From contig JBCDKT010000023.1 of the NCBI GenBank assembly GCA_038746285.1, positions 1 through 57,348 on the forward strand: a stretch of DNA of 57,348 nucleotides, given 5' to 3'. Below are positions 34,967-43,269 of the stretch, piece by piece (position 1 is the stretch's first letter; every line of letters begins with the position of its first letter). The position numbers and the translations under genes were made by a program. The notes below the pieces were generated by a model. The model ran no database searches. It saw nothing but the letters and a program-made list of their open reading frames with translations, and had not been told where the DNA came from. The stretch comes from Bacteroidota bacterium (lineage in GTDB: Bacteria > Bacteroidota > Rhodothermia > Rhodothermales > JANQRZ01).

Positions 34967-35341
34967 ATGACCTTTTCTTTCCAGAGCATCACTCCCGACA
35001 CTACCGTCGTCCGCATCGGAAAGGCGCTCGATTTCCGCAATGCGGCTGAGTTCAAGTCGGCCTGCCAGGACCAGATCCAATCAGGCACCCGGAACTTCGT
35101 GCTCGACTTCTCCGGGACGGGCATTCTGGACTCCACCGGCTTGGGTGCCATCTTCTCGCTCTACCGGCAGTTGACGCCGCTCGGCGGCCAGGTGGTGTTC
35201 GCCGCCGTCAGCCGTCCGGTGCAGGTCGTGGTGCAGCTCACGCGGACGTACAAGGTCTTTCGGCAGTACCCCACCGTGGAGGCTGCGCACGAGCAGCTCC
35301 AGGGGCGGGCGGCGAGTGGGAGCCGGGCGGGCGCGGCGTAA
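34967..35341 (+). CDS. STAS-domain anti-sigma-factor antagonist
   Basis: A 124-residue SpoIIAA/RsbV-like protein, the switch element of a partner-switching module. It begins MTFSFQSITPDTTVVRIGKALDFRNAAEFKSACQDQI; the STAS core strand and loop are FVLDFSGTGILDSTGLGAIFSLYRQL, with Ser56 in DSTGLG the expected phosphorylation site. GGQVVFAAVSRPVQVVVQLTRTYKVFRQYPTVEAA completes the fold. Phosphorylated by the anti-sigma kinase encoded next, it would be inactive; dephosphorylated by the REC-PP2C phosphatase, it would bind that kinase and free its other target. ATG 34967 is chosen over much longer readings because the domain starts there. No sigma factor is encoded nearby. Confidence 0.92.
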   Translation: MTFSFQSITPDTTVVRIGKALDFRNAAEFKSACQDQIQSGTRNFVLDFSGTGILDSTGLGAIFSLYRQLTPLGGQVVFAAVSRPVQVVVQLTRTYKVFRQYPTVEAAHEQLQGRAASGSRAGAA

Positions 35342-35347
35342 AAGGCT

Positions 35348-35854
35348 ATGGCCTCCGCTCGCCCTCCAAGTCTGCGCTCTGCCATGACGTGCGTGCAGTC
35401 CAGGTTTACCGACCTCGAGACCGTCGTTGCCGAGGTGCATCCCCTGCTCGACGCGTGGGGCCGGGACGCGGCCTTCGCCTTCACGCTCGGGGAAACGCGC
35501 CTGCACCGGATCAAGCTGGTGATCCACGAGTGGATCGCCAACCTCGTCCAGCACGCCGACTTCGAGGCTCGCACGCCGCTGATCGACCTCTCGCTCACCC
35601 TCAACGCGCAGGACGTGCACTGCGTCATCGAGGACAACTCCAACGGGTTCGACTTTGGGCAGCAGATCACTGTGCAGCGCGCCAAGCTCGAAGATGAAGT
35701 AATGGCGGAGCGAGGGCGTGGCCTGCTGATCATGCTCAACGGTACCGATGACCTGCGCTACTTTCCGCTGCCCGCTGCCGCGAGCGAACCCCGTCAGCGT
35801 CTCGAATTCTGGATCTCCGCCACCTCTACGCCATGTCTCGACACTCCCTCCTGA
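35348..35854 (+). CDS. RsbW/SpoIIAB-like anti-sigma-factor serine kinase
   Basis: A 168-residue HATPase_c_2 protein (or 156 residues from ATG 35384), starting six bases after the STAS gene. Motifs: N-box IHEWIANLVQHADFEARTPLI (Glu and Asn for Mg-ATP), G1-box VIEDNSNGFDFG (a variant of DxGxG) and G2-box RGRGLLIMLNGTDDLRY. The EWxxNxxxHA box followed by a G-x-G-L-x-x-M segment marks kinases that phosphorylate STAS partners and sequester sigma factors or other outputs. Together with the STAS gene and the overlapping REC-PP2C gene it forms a complete phospho-switch. The altered G1 box (DNSNG rather than DxGxG) could mean weaker ATP binding. Confidence 0.88.
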   Translation: MASARPPSLRSAMTCVQSRFTDLETVVAEVHPLLDAWGRDAAFAFTLGETRLHRIKLVIHEWIANLVQHADFEARTPLIDLSLTLNAQDVHCVIEDNSNGFDFGQQITVQRAKLEDEVMAERGRGLLIMLNGTDDLRYFPLPAAASEPRQRLEFWISATSTPCLDTPS

Positions 35855-36996
35855 TCGTCGAGGATAACCAGACGCTGCGGCGTCTCCTCGAATACCGCCT
35901 CGGCAAGGTCTACGAGGTGCGCTCCGCCCAGAACGGCGAGGAAGCCCTCGTCCTCGTCGAGGAGGAGATCCCCGACCTCATCGTCTCGGACATCATGATG
36001 CCCAAGATGGACGGCTTCGCGCTGTTCTCACTCCTCCGGCAGGGCGAGCGCACGCGGACGATCCCGTTCATCTTCCTGACCGCCAAGACCGACGACACGA
36101 GCCGCTTCAAGGGCCTCGGCGAAGGCGTCGACGACTACATCACCAAGCCGTTCGACATCGAATTCCTGCTGACGCGCATCGAGCGCATCCTGGAACGGAT
36201 CGAGGTGCACCAGCAGCAGCTCAGCGCCCGGATCGGGCGCGACTTCTCGGACCGCCTCCTGCCGAAGTCGATGCCGCAGGTGCCGGGCTACCGGACCTTC
36301 TTCTACAACAAGCCCTTCGGCGACGGCGGCGGCGACCTCTTCGACTGGACCGAGGTCCGGCCCGGCTCGTACCTCTTCACCGTCGGCGACATCATGGGCA
36401 AGGGCCTCCAGGCCAAGTTCTACGCCTTCAGCTTCCTCTCCTACATCCGCTCCACGATCCACGCGATGCTCGAGCAGACGGACTCGCCGGCGGCGCTCAT
36501 GCACCGCGTCAACGGGATGCTGGTCCGCGACGAGCTTCTGGAAGAGACGTTCGCCTCGCTCCTCATCATGCGCTGGGACACCGAGACGAACACGATCACC
36601 TACGCCAACGCCGGCCACTGCCGCCCGATCTTCGTGACCCCGGACCGCTCCGGAATCGTCGAGCACTCGGAACTCATCCTCGGGCTGGACAAGGAGGAAG
36701 AGTACACCGACCGGAGCTTCCAGCTCCCGCCCGGCAGCGCGCTGATCACCTACACGGACGGCCTGATCGAGCAAGTGGCCGAGGGCGGCGAGCAGTTCGG
36801 CGAGAAGGGCGTCGCTGCCTCGGCCACGGACGCGCTGAGCGCCGAGCAGCCGGTGCAGGCGCTCCTCAAGACCATGCTCCGCCGCAGCGCCGAGCCCCGC
36901 TTCGCCGACGATATCCTCGTCTTCTGGCTCGAGCGCCAGCCCGTCGGGCAGACGACCGGCAGCCCGACGGCCACCCCGGCTACGAGCGCGGCTTGA
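35833..36996 (+). CDS. Response-regulator PP2C phosphatase (REC-SpoIIE type)
   Basis: A 387-residue protein joining a receiver domain to a serine phosphatase, the RsbP/RssB-like input component of a partner switch. Receiver (residues 5-120): Asp10/11 region LLIVEDNQ, phospho-acceptor Asp53 in LIVSDIMMPKMDG, Thr in FIFLTAKTDD and Lys in YITKPFDIEF. A helical linker with coiled-coil character (RIERILERIEVHQQQLSARIG) leads to the PP2C/SpoIIE domain (about 145-370): KPFGDGGGDLFDW (canonical GGDxYD), FTVGDIMGKGLQAKF, ITYANAGHCRPIF, LITYTDGLIEQ and ADDILVFWLER. The metal-binding acids are present. Its ATG lies 22 bases inside the kinase gene, so all three are co-translated. A histidine kinase elsewhere presumably phosphorylates it. 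The C-terminus ends in a Thr/Ala/Pro tail. Confidence 0.93.
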   Translation: MSRHSLLIVEDNQTLRRLLEYRLGKVYEVRSAQNGEEALVLVEEEIPDLIVSDIMMPKMDGFALFSLLRQGERTRTIPFIFLTAKTDDTSRFKGLGEGVDDYITKPFDIEFLLTRIERILERIEVHQQQLSARIGRDFSDRLLPKSMPQVPGYRTFFYNKPFGDGGGDLFDWTEVRPGSYLFTVGDIMGKGLQAKFYAFSFLSYIRSTIHAMLEQTDSPAALMHRVNGMLVRDELLEETFASLLIMRWDTETNTITYANAGHCRPIFVTPDRSGIVEHSELILGLDKEEEYTDRSFQLPPGSALITYTDGLIEQVAEGGEQFGEKGVAASATDALSAEQPVQALLKTMLRRSAEPRFADDILVFWLERQPVGQTTGSPTATPATSAA

Positions 36997-37055
36997 CGGC
37001 ACGAGCAGGCTGAGCACGGGCGGCCGGTTGGACGGGTCGTCCCCAGGTTCGTGCG

Positions 37056-39704
37056 CTACACGCCGAGCCAGTAGGTGGCTTTGACGAGGAAGATGTTCTG
37101 CACGTCCTCGCGGAAGATGGCCCCGACGTCGCGGTCGAGGTCGAAGTCGCCAAAATCCTCGAAGCCGTCGCGCTGCTGCTGCCAGACGAAGAACAGCGCC
37201 GAGCCGGGACGGTACTCCCAGCGCACGACGGCACTCCCGCGCAGCGACCGGAAGTTGAAGTCGGGCTTGTCGAAGGAGAACGCCTCCCCCCCGTCGCCGG
37301 GCGCGACCTCGAAGGCGTCCTCGCGCTCGGCGATCGTGCCGGTGTCGCGCCCGTAGACGTCGAAGTCGTAGGTGCCGGGCGCGCGGAGCTGCTTGTAGCC
37401 GGAATACCGGCCGGCGGTGACGAACGGCCGAGCGAAAAGCTGGAGCGTGAGGTCCGGCGTGAACGTCCAGCCCGCGCGGAGGCCGAGCGAGAACGAGGTC
37501 TGCCGGATGTCACCGAAGACGTAGCGCGTGCCGAAGGTGGCCTCGGCAGCCTCATCCTCGACGGCGGTGAGGTACTGGTCCGTGTCGAACTCGTTCGACA
37601 GTTCCGGGCTGAGGACAAACTCGAGCGAGGACGACGGACGCACCGTGAGGTCCACCCCGGCGTTCACGTCCCACTCGGGGTTCTCGGCGAACTCGGTGCG
37701 GATGAACGTGTAGGCGCTGCCCGAGACCACCCGGCGGTCGTCGCTGTGGACCCACGGGTTGACGCCGATGTCGGCGGGCCTCGTGGCGACCGGTCCGCCA
37801 CGCGTGAGGCGGTCGTTGAAGGTCTCGCCGAGGTTGCCACCGACGTAGAGGCCGGTGCCCCACAGGTTGGCAAACTGGAGGTTTGAGTTGAAGTTCAGCC
37901 GCCGGTTGATGGTCTGCCCAGCGCCGTTGACGGCGACGTTCCAGTTGACGTTGCCGCCCCAGCGCCGCAGCCAGGCCGGGCTGGGGTCGTTCTCGTTGTA
38001 GATCACGATGCCGGAGTGCGAGTACACGTCCGACCGGAACTGGAAACCCAGGTCATTCACGTCGAAGCCGGGGCTGACGTGGTTGGCCGTGAGCGAGCCG
38101 ATGAGCTTGCCGCTCGTCTTGGCGATGGAGACCTCGCCGTAGGCCCCGCTCAGGCTCGTCGCACCGTCGCCGACGCTGAGGTGGTCCGCATCGGGACGCT
38201 GGAGGTAGCGCTGCGGCGCGCGCTGCAAGGCATCGATCACCGCCTCGGAGCCACCCACGACGCTCCCAGCCACAACACCGCTGACGGTCCACGCCCGGTT
38301 ACCCCAGGCGTGCTCGAAGTCGAGGCCGCCGACGTAGGCACTCTCCGGCGTGATATCGGCGAAGGCGGGCTCGGCCATGCTCCGGTTCGTCGCGGTGAAC
38401 AGGCCGCCGACGACGGTCTGCCCGTCGCGGAAGTCGCGCTTGACGCGCCCGACGGCGTAGTTCGTCAGTGGCTCGACGGGCGTCTGGAGCCGCTCGCCAT
38501 CGGTGCTGAGGACCTGCGCCTGCTCCTCGACGGTGACCGCGTCGAGCACCCCAATCGACCAGTCGCCGACCTTGCCGCTCACCTTCGCGGCCGTCGCAAT
38601 CGTCGTCTGGTCCGGCGAGTCGGTGTAGACGAACTCCTCGCCGCTCAGCCCGCGCTGGGGCCGGCGCCCGATGCGGCGCGAGTAGAAAAAGGTCGGGCGG
38701 AAGTTGGTATTGAACGTCCGCGTCCGGCCGAACTGGAACACGTCGACCCCCTCGACGAAGAACGGTCGCCGCTCCTCGAAGAAGACCTCGAACTGCGATA
38801 GGTTCACCACCGCCGGGTCGGCCTCGACCTGCCCGAAATCTGGGTTGATGGTGGCCGAGAGCGTGAGGTTGCTCGTGAGGCCGTACTTCACGTCTGCACC
38901 GACCGAGCCGTGGAGGTCGTTCTCGCTGTAGAACGGATTGTCGGCCTCGCCCGGCTCGCGCGTGAGGCGGCTGGCGAGGTAGGGCTGCACTTCAAGCCGT
39001 CGGGGCGAGGCCAATCCGCTCAGCCCTTCGAGCGTTCCGAAGCGGGAGACGAACCCGTCCACATCCGGCAGAATCGGTGCCCAGAAGGTCTTCTCGTCGG
39101 TGCGGGCGATGTCGCGCTGGAACTGGATCCCCCATGCCCCGACACCCTCGCCGGTCTGGTAGCGAAGCTGGGAGAACGGGATCCGAAACTCGGCCGTCCA
39201 GCCCGTGTCGTTCCGGGCAACGGCCGCGTCCCACACCGCGTCCCAGCTCATGTCCTCGTTGTTGTCGTTGTAGGTGAGGATGTCGTACTTGACGCCGGCC
39301 GCGTTGACGCCGAACCCGAAGGCGGTCCGCCCGTCGCCGTAGGAGTCGAGCGAGACGAAGACCTTGTCGCTGATCGTCCAGTCGTCGCGCCGGGCGAGGC
39401 GGGCTACGACCGCATCGGGGTTGTCGTCGTAGCACCGGAAGCCGACCCAGAGCGCGTCGTCGTCGTAGAGGACGAACGCCTCGGTGTGCTGGGTGGCGGG
39501 TTCGCCTGCGTGAGGCCGGAGCTGGACGAACCCGGAAGCGGCCTCGGCGCTTCGCCACGCGGCTTCGCCGAGGCGACCGTCGAGCGCGGGCGAAGCCGCT
39601 GCCTCGACGCGGACGGCGCGGATGCTCCGCGGCGTGTCGTCATCCGGCTGTGCCGTACCGGCAGCCAGGAGAAAAGCGGCGAGGGTGAGGAGCAGCGTGT
39701 CCAT
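37056..39704 (-). CDS. DUF5916 outer-membrane protein with N-terminal CBM9-like domain
   Basis: An 882-residue exported protein. It has a signal peptide (MDTLLLTLAAFLLAAGTAQ), then a carbohydrate-binding family 9-like sandwich (about residues 30-220): SPALDGRLGEAAWRSAEAASGFVQ, TEAFVLYDDDALWVGFRCYDDNPDAVVARLARRDDW, FVSLDSYGDGRTAFGFGVNAAGVKYD and GWTAEFRIPFSQLRY. The rest matches the DUF5916 family (KYGLTSNLTLSATINPDFGQVEADPAVVNLSQFEVFFEERRPFFVEG, in sections) and continues as amphipathic strands of an outer-membrane beta-barrel ending in LVKATYWLGV. The terminal aromatic/hydrophobic residues suit barrel insertion. DUF5916 proteins are common in Bacteroidota and have no fixed role; a sugar- or ligand-linked surface function is plausible. 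Single gene, convergent with the PP2C gene. Confidence 0.88.
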   Translation of the reverse strand: MDTLLLTLAAFLLAAGTAQPDDDTPRSIRAVRVEAAASPALDGRLGEAAWRSAEAASGFVQLRPHAGEPATQHTEAFVLYDDDALWVGFRCYDDNPDAVVARLARRDDWTISDKVFVSLDSYGDGRTAFGFGVNAAGVKYDILTYNDNNEDMSWDAVWDAAVARNDTGWTAEFRIPFSQLRYQTGEGVGAWGIQFQRDIARTDEKTFWAPILPDVDGFVSRFGTLEGLSGLASPRRLEVQPYLASRLTREPGEADNPFYSENDLHGSVGADVKYGLTSNLTLSATINPDFGQVEADPAVVNLSQFEVFFEERRPFFVEGVDVFQFGRTRTFNTNFRPTFFYSRRIGRRPQRGLSGEEFVYTDSPDQTTIATAAKVSGKVGDWSIGVLDAVTVEEQAQVLSTDGERLQTPVEPLTNYAVGRVKRDFRDGQTVVGGLFTATNRSMAEPAFADITPESAYVGGLDFEHAWGNRAWTVSGVVAGSVVGGSEAVIDALQRAPQRYLQRPDADHLSVGDGATSLSGAYGEVSIAKTSGKLIGSLTANHVSPGFDVNDLGFQFRSDVYSHSGIVIYNENDPSPAWLRRWGGNVNWNVAVNGAGQTINRRLNFNSNLQFANLWGTGLYVGGNLGETFNDRLTRGGPVATRPADIGVNPWVHSDDRRVVSGSAYTFIRTEFAENPEWDVNAGVDLTVRPSSSLEFVLSPELSNEFDTDQYLTAVEDEAAEATFGTRYVFGDIRQTSFSLGLRAGWTFTPDLTLQLFARPFVTAGRYSGYKQLRAPGTYDFDVYGRDTGTIAEREDAFEVAPGDGGEAFSFDKPDFNFRSLRGSAVVRWEYRPGSALFFVWQQQRDGFEDFGDFDLDRDVGAIFREDVQNIFLVKATYWLGV

Positions 39705-39797
39705 GCATTGCTGGGGCTAGTCGTGAGCGGGCATACCTCACCCGCACAGGTGTCGTTGAGCAGGACACTGGAAGGTTAGAGGGGATGCTCGGCCGCG

Positions 39798-42443
39798 CTA
39801 GTGGTCGGCCGCGCCGTGTCTGCCGGATGCTTCGCGGTGCCGCATCTCGCGGAGGTAGCGCTTCAGCGCTCGCTCCTCCGCCCGCAGCGCCTCGCAGAGC
39901 ACCTGCAGCTCCTGTCGCTCGGCGAGAGTGAGCTCGTCTTCGGCGAGTTCCTCTTCGAGGTCGTCGAGTTCGTCGCGGAGATCATCAAGCTCATCGCGGA
40001 GGCCGTCTTCGGCCTCTTGCCAGACCTCGTCCCAGTCTGCGCTCTCCCACGCCCAGTCTATCTCGGCCAGAGCCGCCTCGACCTCGCGCTGAATGTCGAC
40101 CCGGTCGATGCCGGCGAGCGCCGATGCGATAGCCCCCTCAAAATCGACGGCGGCCAGGGCGCGCTCTGCCTCCTCCATCGCACGCTCCATCTCGGGCCCT
40201 ATGTCGGCGAGCGCCTGAAAGGCGAGGTCGCGGTGGCGCTCCTCCTGTACCCTCCGATCGTTCAGCCACTGCTCTTCGATGCGTGCCCGGCGCTCGTTGA
40301 GGCGCTGGTGCCGGTCGCGCGCAGCGTCTGCGCCCGTGGCCGCCCCGATAGCACCCGAGCCCCGGCGCAGCTTGATGCTGCCGTTGAGCACGGAGAGCGT
40401 CAGCCGGCGCGAGGCGCTGCCGACCTGCCCTTTCGCCGACGCTCCGGTGTAGCCGTCGCGGCGGATCTCCAGCGGGAAGTCGGACTTGATGCTGCCCGTC
40501 TGCGCCTCGGCGCGGACCGTCGCGCTGAAGTCGTCCGGCACGTCGAGGGTGATACTGCCGTTGACCGTCTCGAAGGCGAGCGTGCCGTCCCAGTCGGCGC
40601 GGCCCATGCGGAGGGTGAGGCTGCCGTTGACGGTGCCGGCGCGGACGAGCCCGGCCGCCTCGGCACGGACCGAGCCGTTGACGGTCTCGGCCGTCACGTC
40701 GCCCCGGCGCGAGGCCGTCTCCAAGCTGCCGTTGACAGTGCGGACTTCGACATCGGCCCCGAGCGGTTCAGTCTTGACGCTGCCGTTGACGGTTTGAGCG
40801 ACGAGCCGGACGCTCTCGGGTAACGTGATCTCGAACTGCACGTTCACGTCGCTGTCCCGGATGTCGCCGTCACCCGCCCCCTCGCCGGGGCGGCAGCGGC
40901 CGTCCTGCCCCGGATAGACCGCGCACACGACGACCCCGTTCGCAAACTCGTTGACGACGATCTCGACCTCGTCCTCCCGCCCCCGGCGCGACTTCTTCTC
41001 AGCCTCAATGCGGACACGGTCCCCCGCGCCGGTGCGCGCCTGGATCGACCCATTGATCCCGTAGACCTCGACGGAGCCACCCGAGGCCACGCGGCCCTCC
41101 CAGGTGACCGTGTCGTCACGCGTCGAGCTAGCGATCACCAGCACCTCGGGCTCCGGCGCGGGGGTCGGCTCCGCCACGTCCGGCGCGAGCAGCACTGCCT
41201 GTAGGTCCGGTTCAGCCTCTACCGGGTGGAACGCGGCCAGGGGCAAGATGAGCGCGAGCGCCAGCGCGCCGCAGACCGCGAGGCCCACCCGGCTTGCCGC
41301 GCTCCGGTTCTGGTCGGCGTCCAGGATCGAGAGGATGCGGCCTTCGAGGTTAGAGCGCCGGGCCATCGGGGCGGTCGCGGACAGGGAAAGGGAATCGCGC
41401 CGGAAGCGGCGGGCGATGCTCATCAGGTGGTCGGCGTAGTCCGAGGCGCGCGCGCCGTTGTTGATGACGTAGTCGTCGCAGGCGTGCTCGCGCTCGAGCA
41501 GGAACCGGCGGTGCGCTGCCCACGCGAGCGGGTTGAACCAGTGCACGACCAGGGCCGCCTGGGCGACGAGTTGCGACAGGCAGTCGCGCCGCAGGATGTG
41601 TGCTAGCTCGTGGGTCAGCACCACCTCACGCCGGTCCTCCGACCATGCGTCGGCACCGGCCGGCAGGAGCACGACGGGCGTGCTGACCCCGCACGCAACC
41701 GGGACCGTGATGCGGTCGCTGCGGAGCAGCCGGACCGGACGCTCCAGGCCCAGCCCGAACGCAATCCGCTCTTTGAGTTCCAGCCATTCCGGGTCGTGGA
41801 CCGGCTCGGCGCGCTGCACGAGCTGCCACGCCCCGAGCATCGCAATGAACCATCGCGCCGCGACGACGACGGTTCCGGCAACCCACGCCAGCAGCACCCA
41901 CGAGCGCCAGTCGTCCAGGGGCAGCGGCGACGATGGGCTGTGCCCCATCAGCGGAGCGGCAGCGGCCGACGCAGCCGCTTCGCGGCGCTCGATGACCACC
42001 GAGCGCGCACGCGTACCGTCATGATGGACGTGAACTTGCAGGTCCGACTGAGCCTCGGCGTCCGGGCGGGAGGAAGCATCCGGCCTCGGGATCACCAGAA
42101 CGCGCGGTGCACTCGGCGGGGACGGCGGCAGCGGCGGAGCCAAGAGCGACAGCGGTGCAGCCGGGGCGGCGGCCGGCGCTGGCGGGATCGGGGTGACGAA
42201 AGCGCCTGAGTCCGATGCGGGCAGCACCGGCACCTGCCAGCCGGGCAGGACGAGGAACAGCGCCGGCAGCACGAGCGCTGCCGCGAGGGCCAGCGTCCAG
42301 ACCGCGTGCCGCGTGGCCGCCGACGTGCGCCGCAGCAGGCCAACAACGAAGAAGGTCGCGAGGAAGAGCAGCGTACCCTTGACGGCGACCGCAGCAAGCA
42401 GCGCGGTCCAGTCGGACAGGTCGAGGTATGTGACAAAGTTCAT
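39798..42443 (-). CDS. M56 (BlaR1-like) membrane metalloprotease fused to DUF4097 beta-solenoid
   Basis: An 881-residue membrane protease of the BlaR1/MecR1 class. Helices at about residues 15-35, 45-66, 180-203 and near 375-395 flank the cytoplasmic zinc protease domain with HELAH (278-282) and the downstream EREHACDDYVI glutamate region. BlaR1 has an external penicillin-sensing transpeptidase domain; this protein instead carries, beyond residue 440, a DUF4097 (putative adhesin) beta-solenoid of repeats with TVNGS words (AQTVNGSVKTE, RTVNGSLETA, AETVNGSVRAE, RAGTVNGSLTLR, FETVNGSITLD). A long charged coiled coil ends the chain (ELDDLRDELDDLEEELAEDELTL). So the sensed signal is probably not a beta-lactam. 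The blaI-type repressor gene ends one base before its ATG; proteolysis of that repressor is the likely output. Its own targets are unknown. Confidence 0.88.
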   Translation of the reverse strand: MNFVTYLDLSDWTALLAAVAVKGTLLFLATFFVVGLLRRTSAATRHAVWTLALAAALVLPALFLVLPGWQVPVLPASDSGAFVTPIPPAPAAAPAAPLSLLAPPLPPSPPSAPRVLVIPRPDASSRPDAEAQSDLQVHVHHDGTRARSVVIERREAAASAAAAPLMGHSPSSPLPLDDWRSWVLLAWVAGTVVVAARWFIAMLGAWQLVQRAEPVHDPEWLELKERIAFGLGLERPVRLLRSDRITVPVACGVSTPVVLLPAGADAWSEDRREVVLTHELAHILRRDCLSQLVAQAALVVHWFNPLAWAAHRRFLLEREHACDDYVINNGARASDYADHLMSIARRFRRDSLSLSATAPMARRSNLEGRILSILDADQNRSAASRVGLAVCGALALALILPLAAFHPVEAEPDLQAVLLAPDVAEPTPAPEPEVLVIASSTRDDTVTWEGRVASGGSVEVYGINGSIQARTGAGDRVRIEAEKKSRRGREDEVEIVVNEFANGVVVCAVYPGQDGRCRPGEGAGDGDIRDSDVNVQFEITLPESVRLVAQTVNGSVKTEPLGADVEVRTVNGSLETASRRGDVTAETVNGSVRAEAAGLVRAGTVNGSLTLRMGRADWDGTLAFETVNGSITLDVPDDFSATVRAEAQTGSIKSDFPLEIRRDGYTGASAKGQVGSASRRLTLSVLNGSIKLRRGSGAIGAATGADAARDRHQRLNERRARIEEQWLNDRRVQEERHRDLAFQALADIGPEMERAMEEAERALAAVDFEGAIASALAGIDRVDIQREVEAALAEIDWAWESADWDEVWQEAEDGLRDELDDLRDELDDLEEELAEDELTLAERQELQVLCEALRAEERALKRYLREMRHREASGRHGAADH

Positions 42444-42444
42444 G

Positions 42445-42825
42445 CTAGCGGCCCTCCTTTCTGGCTTTCTCGATGAGCGAGGCGAGTCGGTCTAGCTCGT
42501 CGTCCGACAGGTTCTTACCCTCCGTATCGAGGAGCGCGGCCACCGCTCGGCCGGCCGAGTCGTCGAAGAATGTGCGGACTACGTGGCGCAGCGCCGAACG
42601 GCGCGCTTTCTCTGGCGCGACGGTCGGGTGGTAGACGTAGCGCGGTCCGTCCTGGGTGTGCGCGAGGTGGCCCTTCTCTTCGAGGATGCGGAGCAGGGCG
42701 CGGACGGCCGAGTAGCTTGGCGGATCGGCGAGGCCGTCCATGACCTCGGCGGCCGTAGCCTCACCGCGCCGGTAAACGACGTCCATAATTTGCCGCTCGC
42801 GGCGGCTGAGGTTGGGAGCAGGCAT
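42445..42825 (-). CDS. BlaI/MecI-type transcriptional repressor
   Basis: A 126-residue winged-helix repressor of the BlaI/MecI/CopY family. The N-terminal DNA-binding domain reads LSRREREQIMDVVYRRGEATAAEVMDGLADPPSYSAVRALLRILEEKGHL, with recognition helix SYSAVRALLRILEEKG (the sequence is RRERQIM in the protein), followed by the wing HTQDGPRYVYHPTVAPEKAR and a C-terminal dimerisation helix pair (SALRHVVRTFFDDSAGRAVAALLD, LSDDELDRLASLIEKARKEG). The M56 protease gene starts one base after its stop codon, a typical sensor-repressor pair. A 19-bp dyad (GCAGAG-N7-CTCTGC) lies 42 bases upstream of the ATG and is a likely autoregulatory operator. Confidence 0.92.
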   Translation of the reverse strand: MPAPNLSRRERQIMDVVYRRGEATAAEVMDGLADPPSYSAVRALLRILEEKGHLAHTQDGPRYVYHPTVAPEKARRSALRHVVRTFFDDSAGRAVAALLDTEGKNLSDDELDRLASLIEKARKEGR

Positions 42826-42866
42826 GGGGGATCCGTTGGTCGGGCGTCGCTACGGGCGCGGGAAAC

Positions 42867-42885
42867 GCAGAGTTACACGCTCTGC
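42867..42885. promoter_or_regulatory. Dyad upstream of the blaI-type gene, probable operator
   Basis: GCAGAG (42867-42872), seven bases, CTCTGC (42880-42885): perfect 6-bp arms. It lies next to an AT-rich stretch with TTGACA on the minus strand (42905-42900) that looks like promoter DNA. Confidence 0.45.
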
Positions 42886-42891
42886 TAAATT

Positions 42892-42906
42892 TTTAACACT
42901 GTCAAA
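42892..42906. promoter_or_regulatory. Weak match to the proposed fad operator
   Basis: Reverse complement TTTGACAGTGTTAAA resembles the dyad GTTWACAGYGTWAAC seen upstream of the acyl-CoA dehydrogenase genes, but the outer bases differ. It is next to the blaI-type promoter rather than a fad gene. Low confidence. Confidence 0.2.
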
Positions 42907-43178
42907 GTATGAGACGACGCGTACCCCTGTCAAGAGTCTATGCTAAAAAATCAGCATCTCTATCCCCTGACGAAACCTAGTTTCCCCTCTTCTGGCTTTC
43001 CAGCCCGGTGCGACGGACAGGCACACCCGTGCCGCCAGCAGGCTTGTGCCTTTTGTGCCCGGCCGGGGCTCGGCAGCGGATGCGGAGGCACTTCAGGGGC
43101 CTTCGGTCCTTCGGCCGCTGATTCGTCGCCGGGCCAGGTGTGCGGAAAATGCACCACCGGGTGGGATGACCCTGGCCC

Positions 43179-43206
43179 GGGCGTAGCACCGCTACGCCCC
43201 TACGGG
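43179..43206. repeat. 28-nt palindromic repeat (REP-like), divergent copy 4
   Basis: GGGCGTAGC (43179-43187), ACC, GCTACGCCC (43191-43199), then CTACGGG. The outer GGGCG/CGCCCCTAC frame matches the other copies while the centre differs. Confidence 0.5.
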
Positions 43207-43208
43207 AT

Positions 43209-43268
43209 TGGGGCGGAGCGCGGCGAGCTCGCTAACTCCGCCGATTTTCTTTCCTCTGCCCTCTACCG
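43209..43268. repeat. Pyrimidine-arm repeat (copy D)
   Basis: GGCGGAG (43212-43218) pairs with CTCCGCC (43236-43242) around GCGAGCTCGC, followed by ATTTTCTTTCC and a C/T-rich tract reaching the SDR stop codon. The core CGGAGCGCGGCGAGCTCGCTAACT matches copy C (20 of 26). The G-rich left arm of copies A and C is missing here. Confidence 0.55.
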
Positions 43269-43269
43269 C

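Larger units (their letters stand above)
42826..43269. other. Intergenic region between the blaI-type gene and the SDR gene
   Basis: About 440 bases without a believable gene. From left to right: probable blaI operator (42867-42885), a weak TTTAACACTGTCAAA dyad (42892-42906), about 250 bases with no recognisable feature, a palindromic repeat (43179-43206), and repeat copy D (43209-43268) reaching the stop codon of the SDR gene. Reading frames of 60-116 codons here are Cys/Pro/Gly-rich and unlike real proteins of this genome. Confidence 0.5.
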
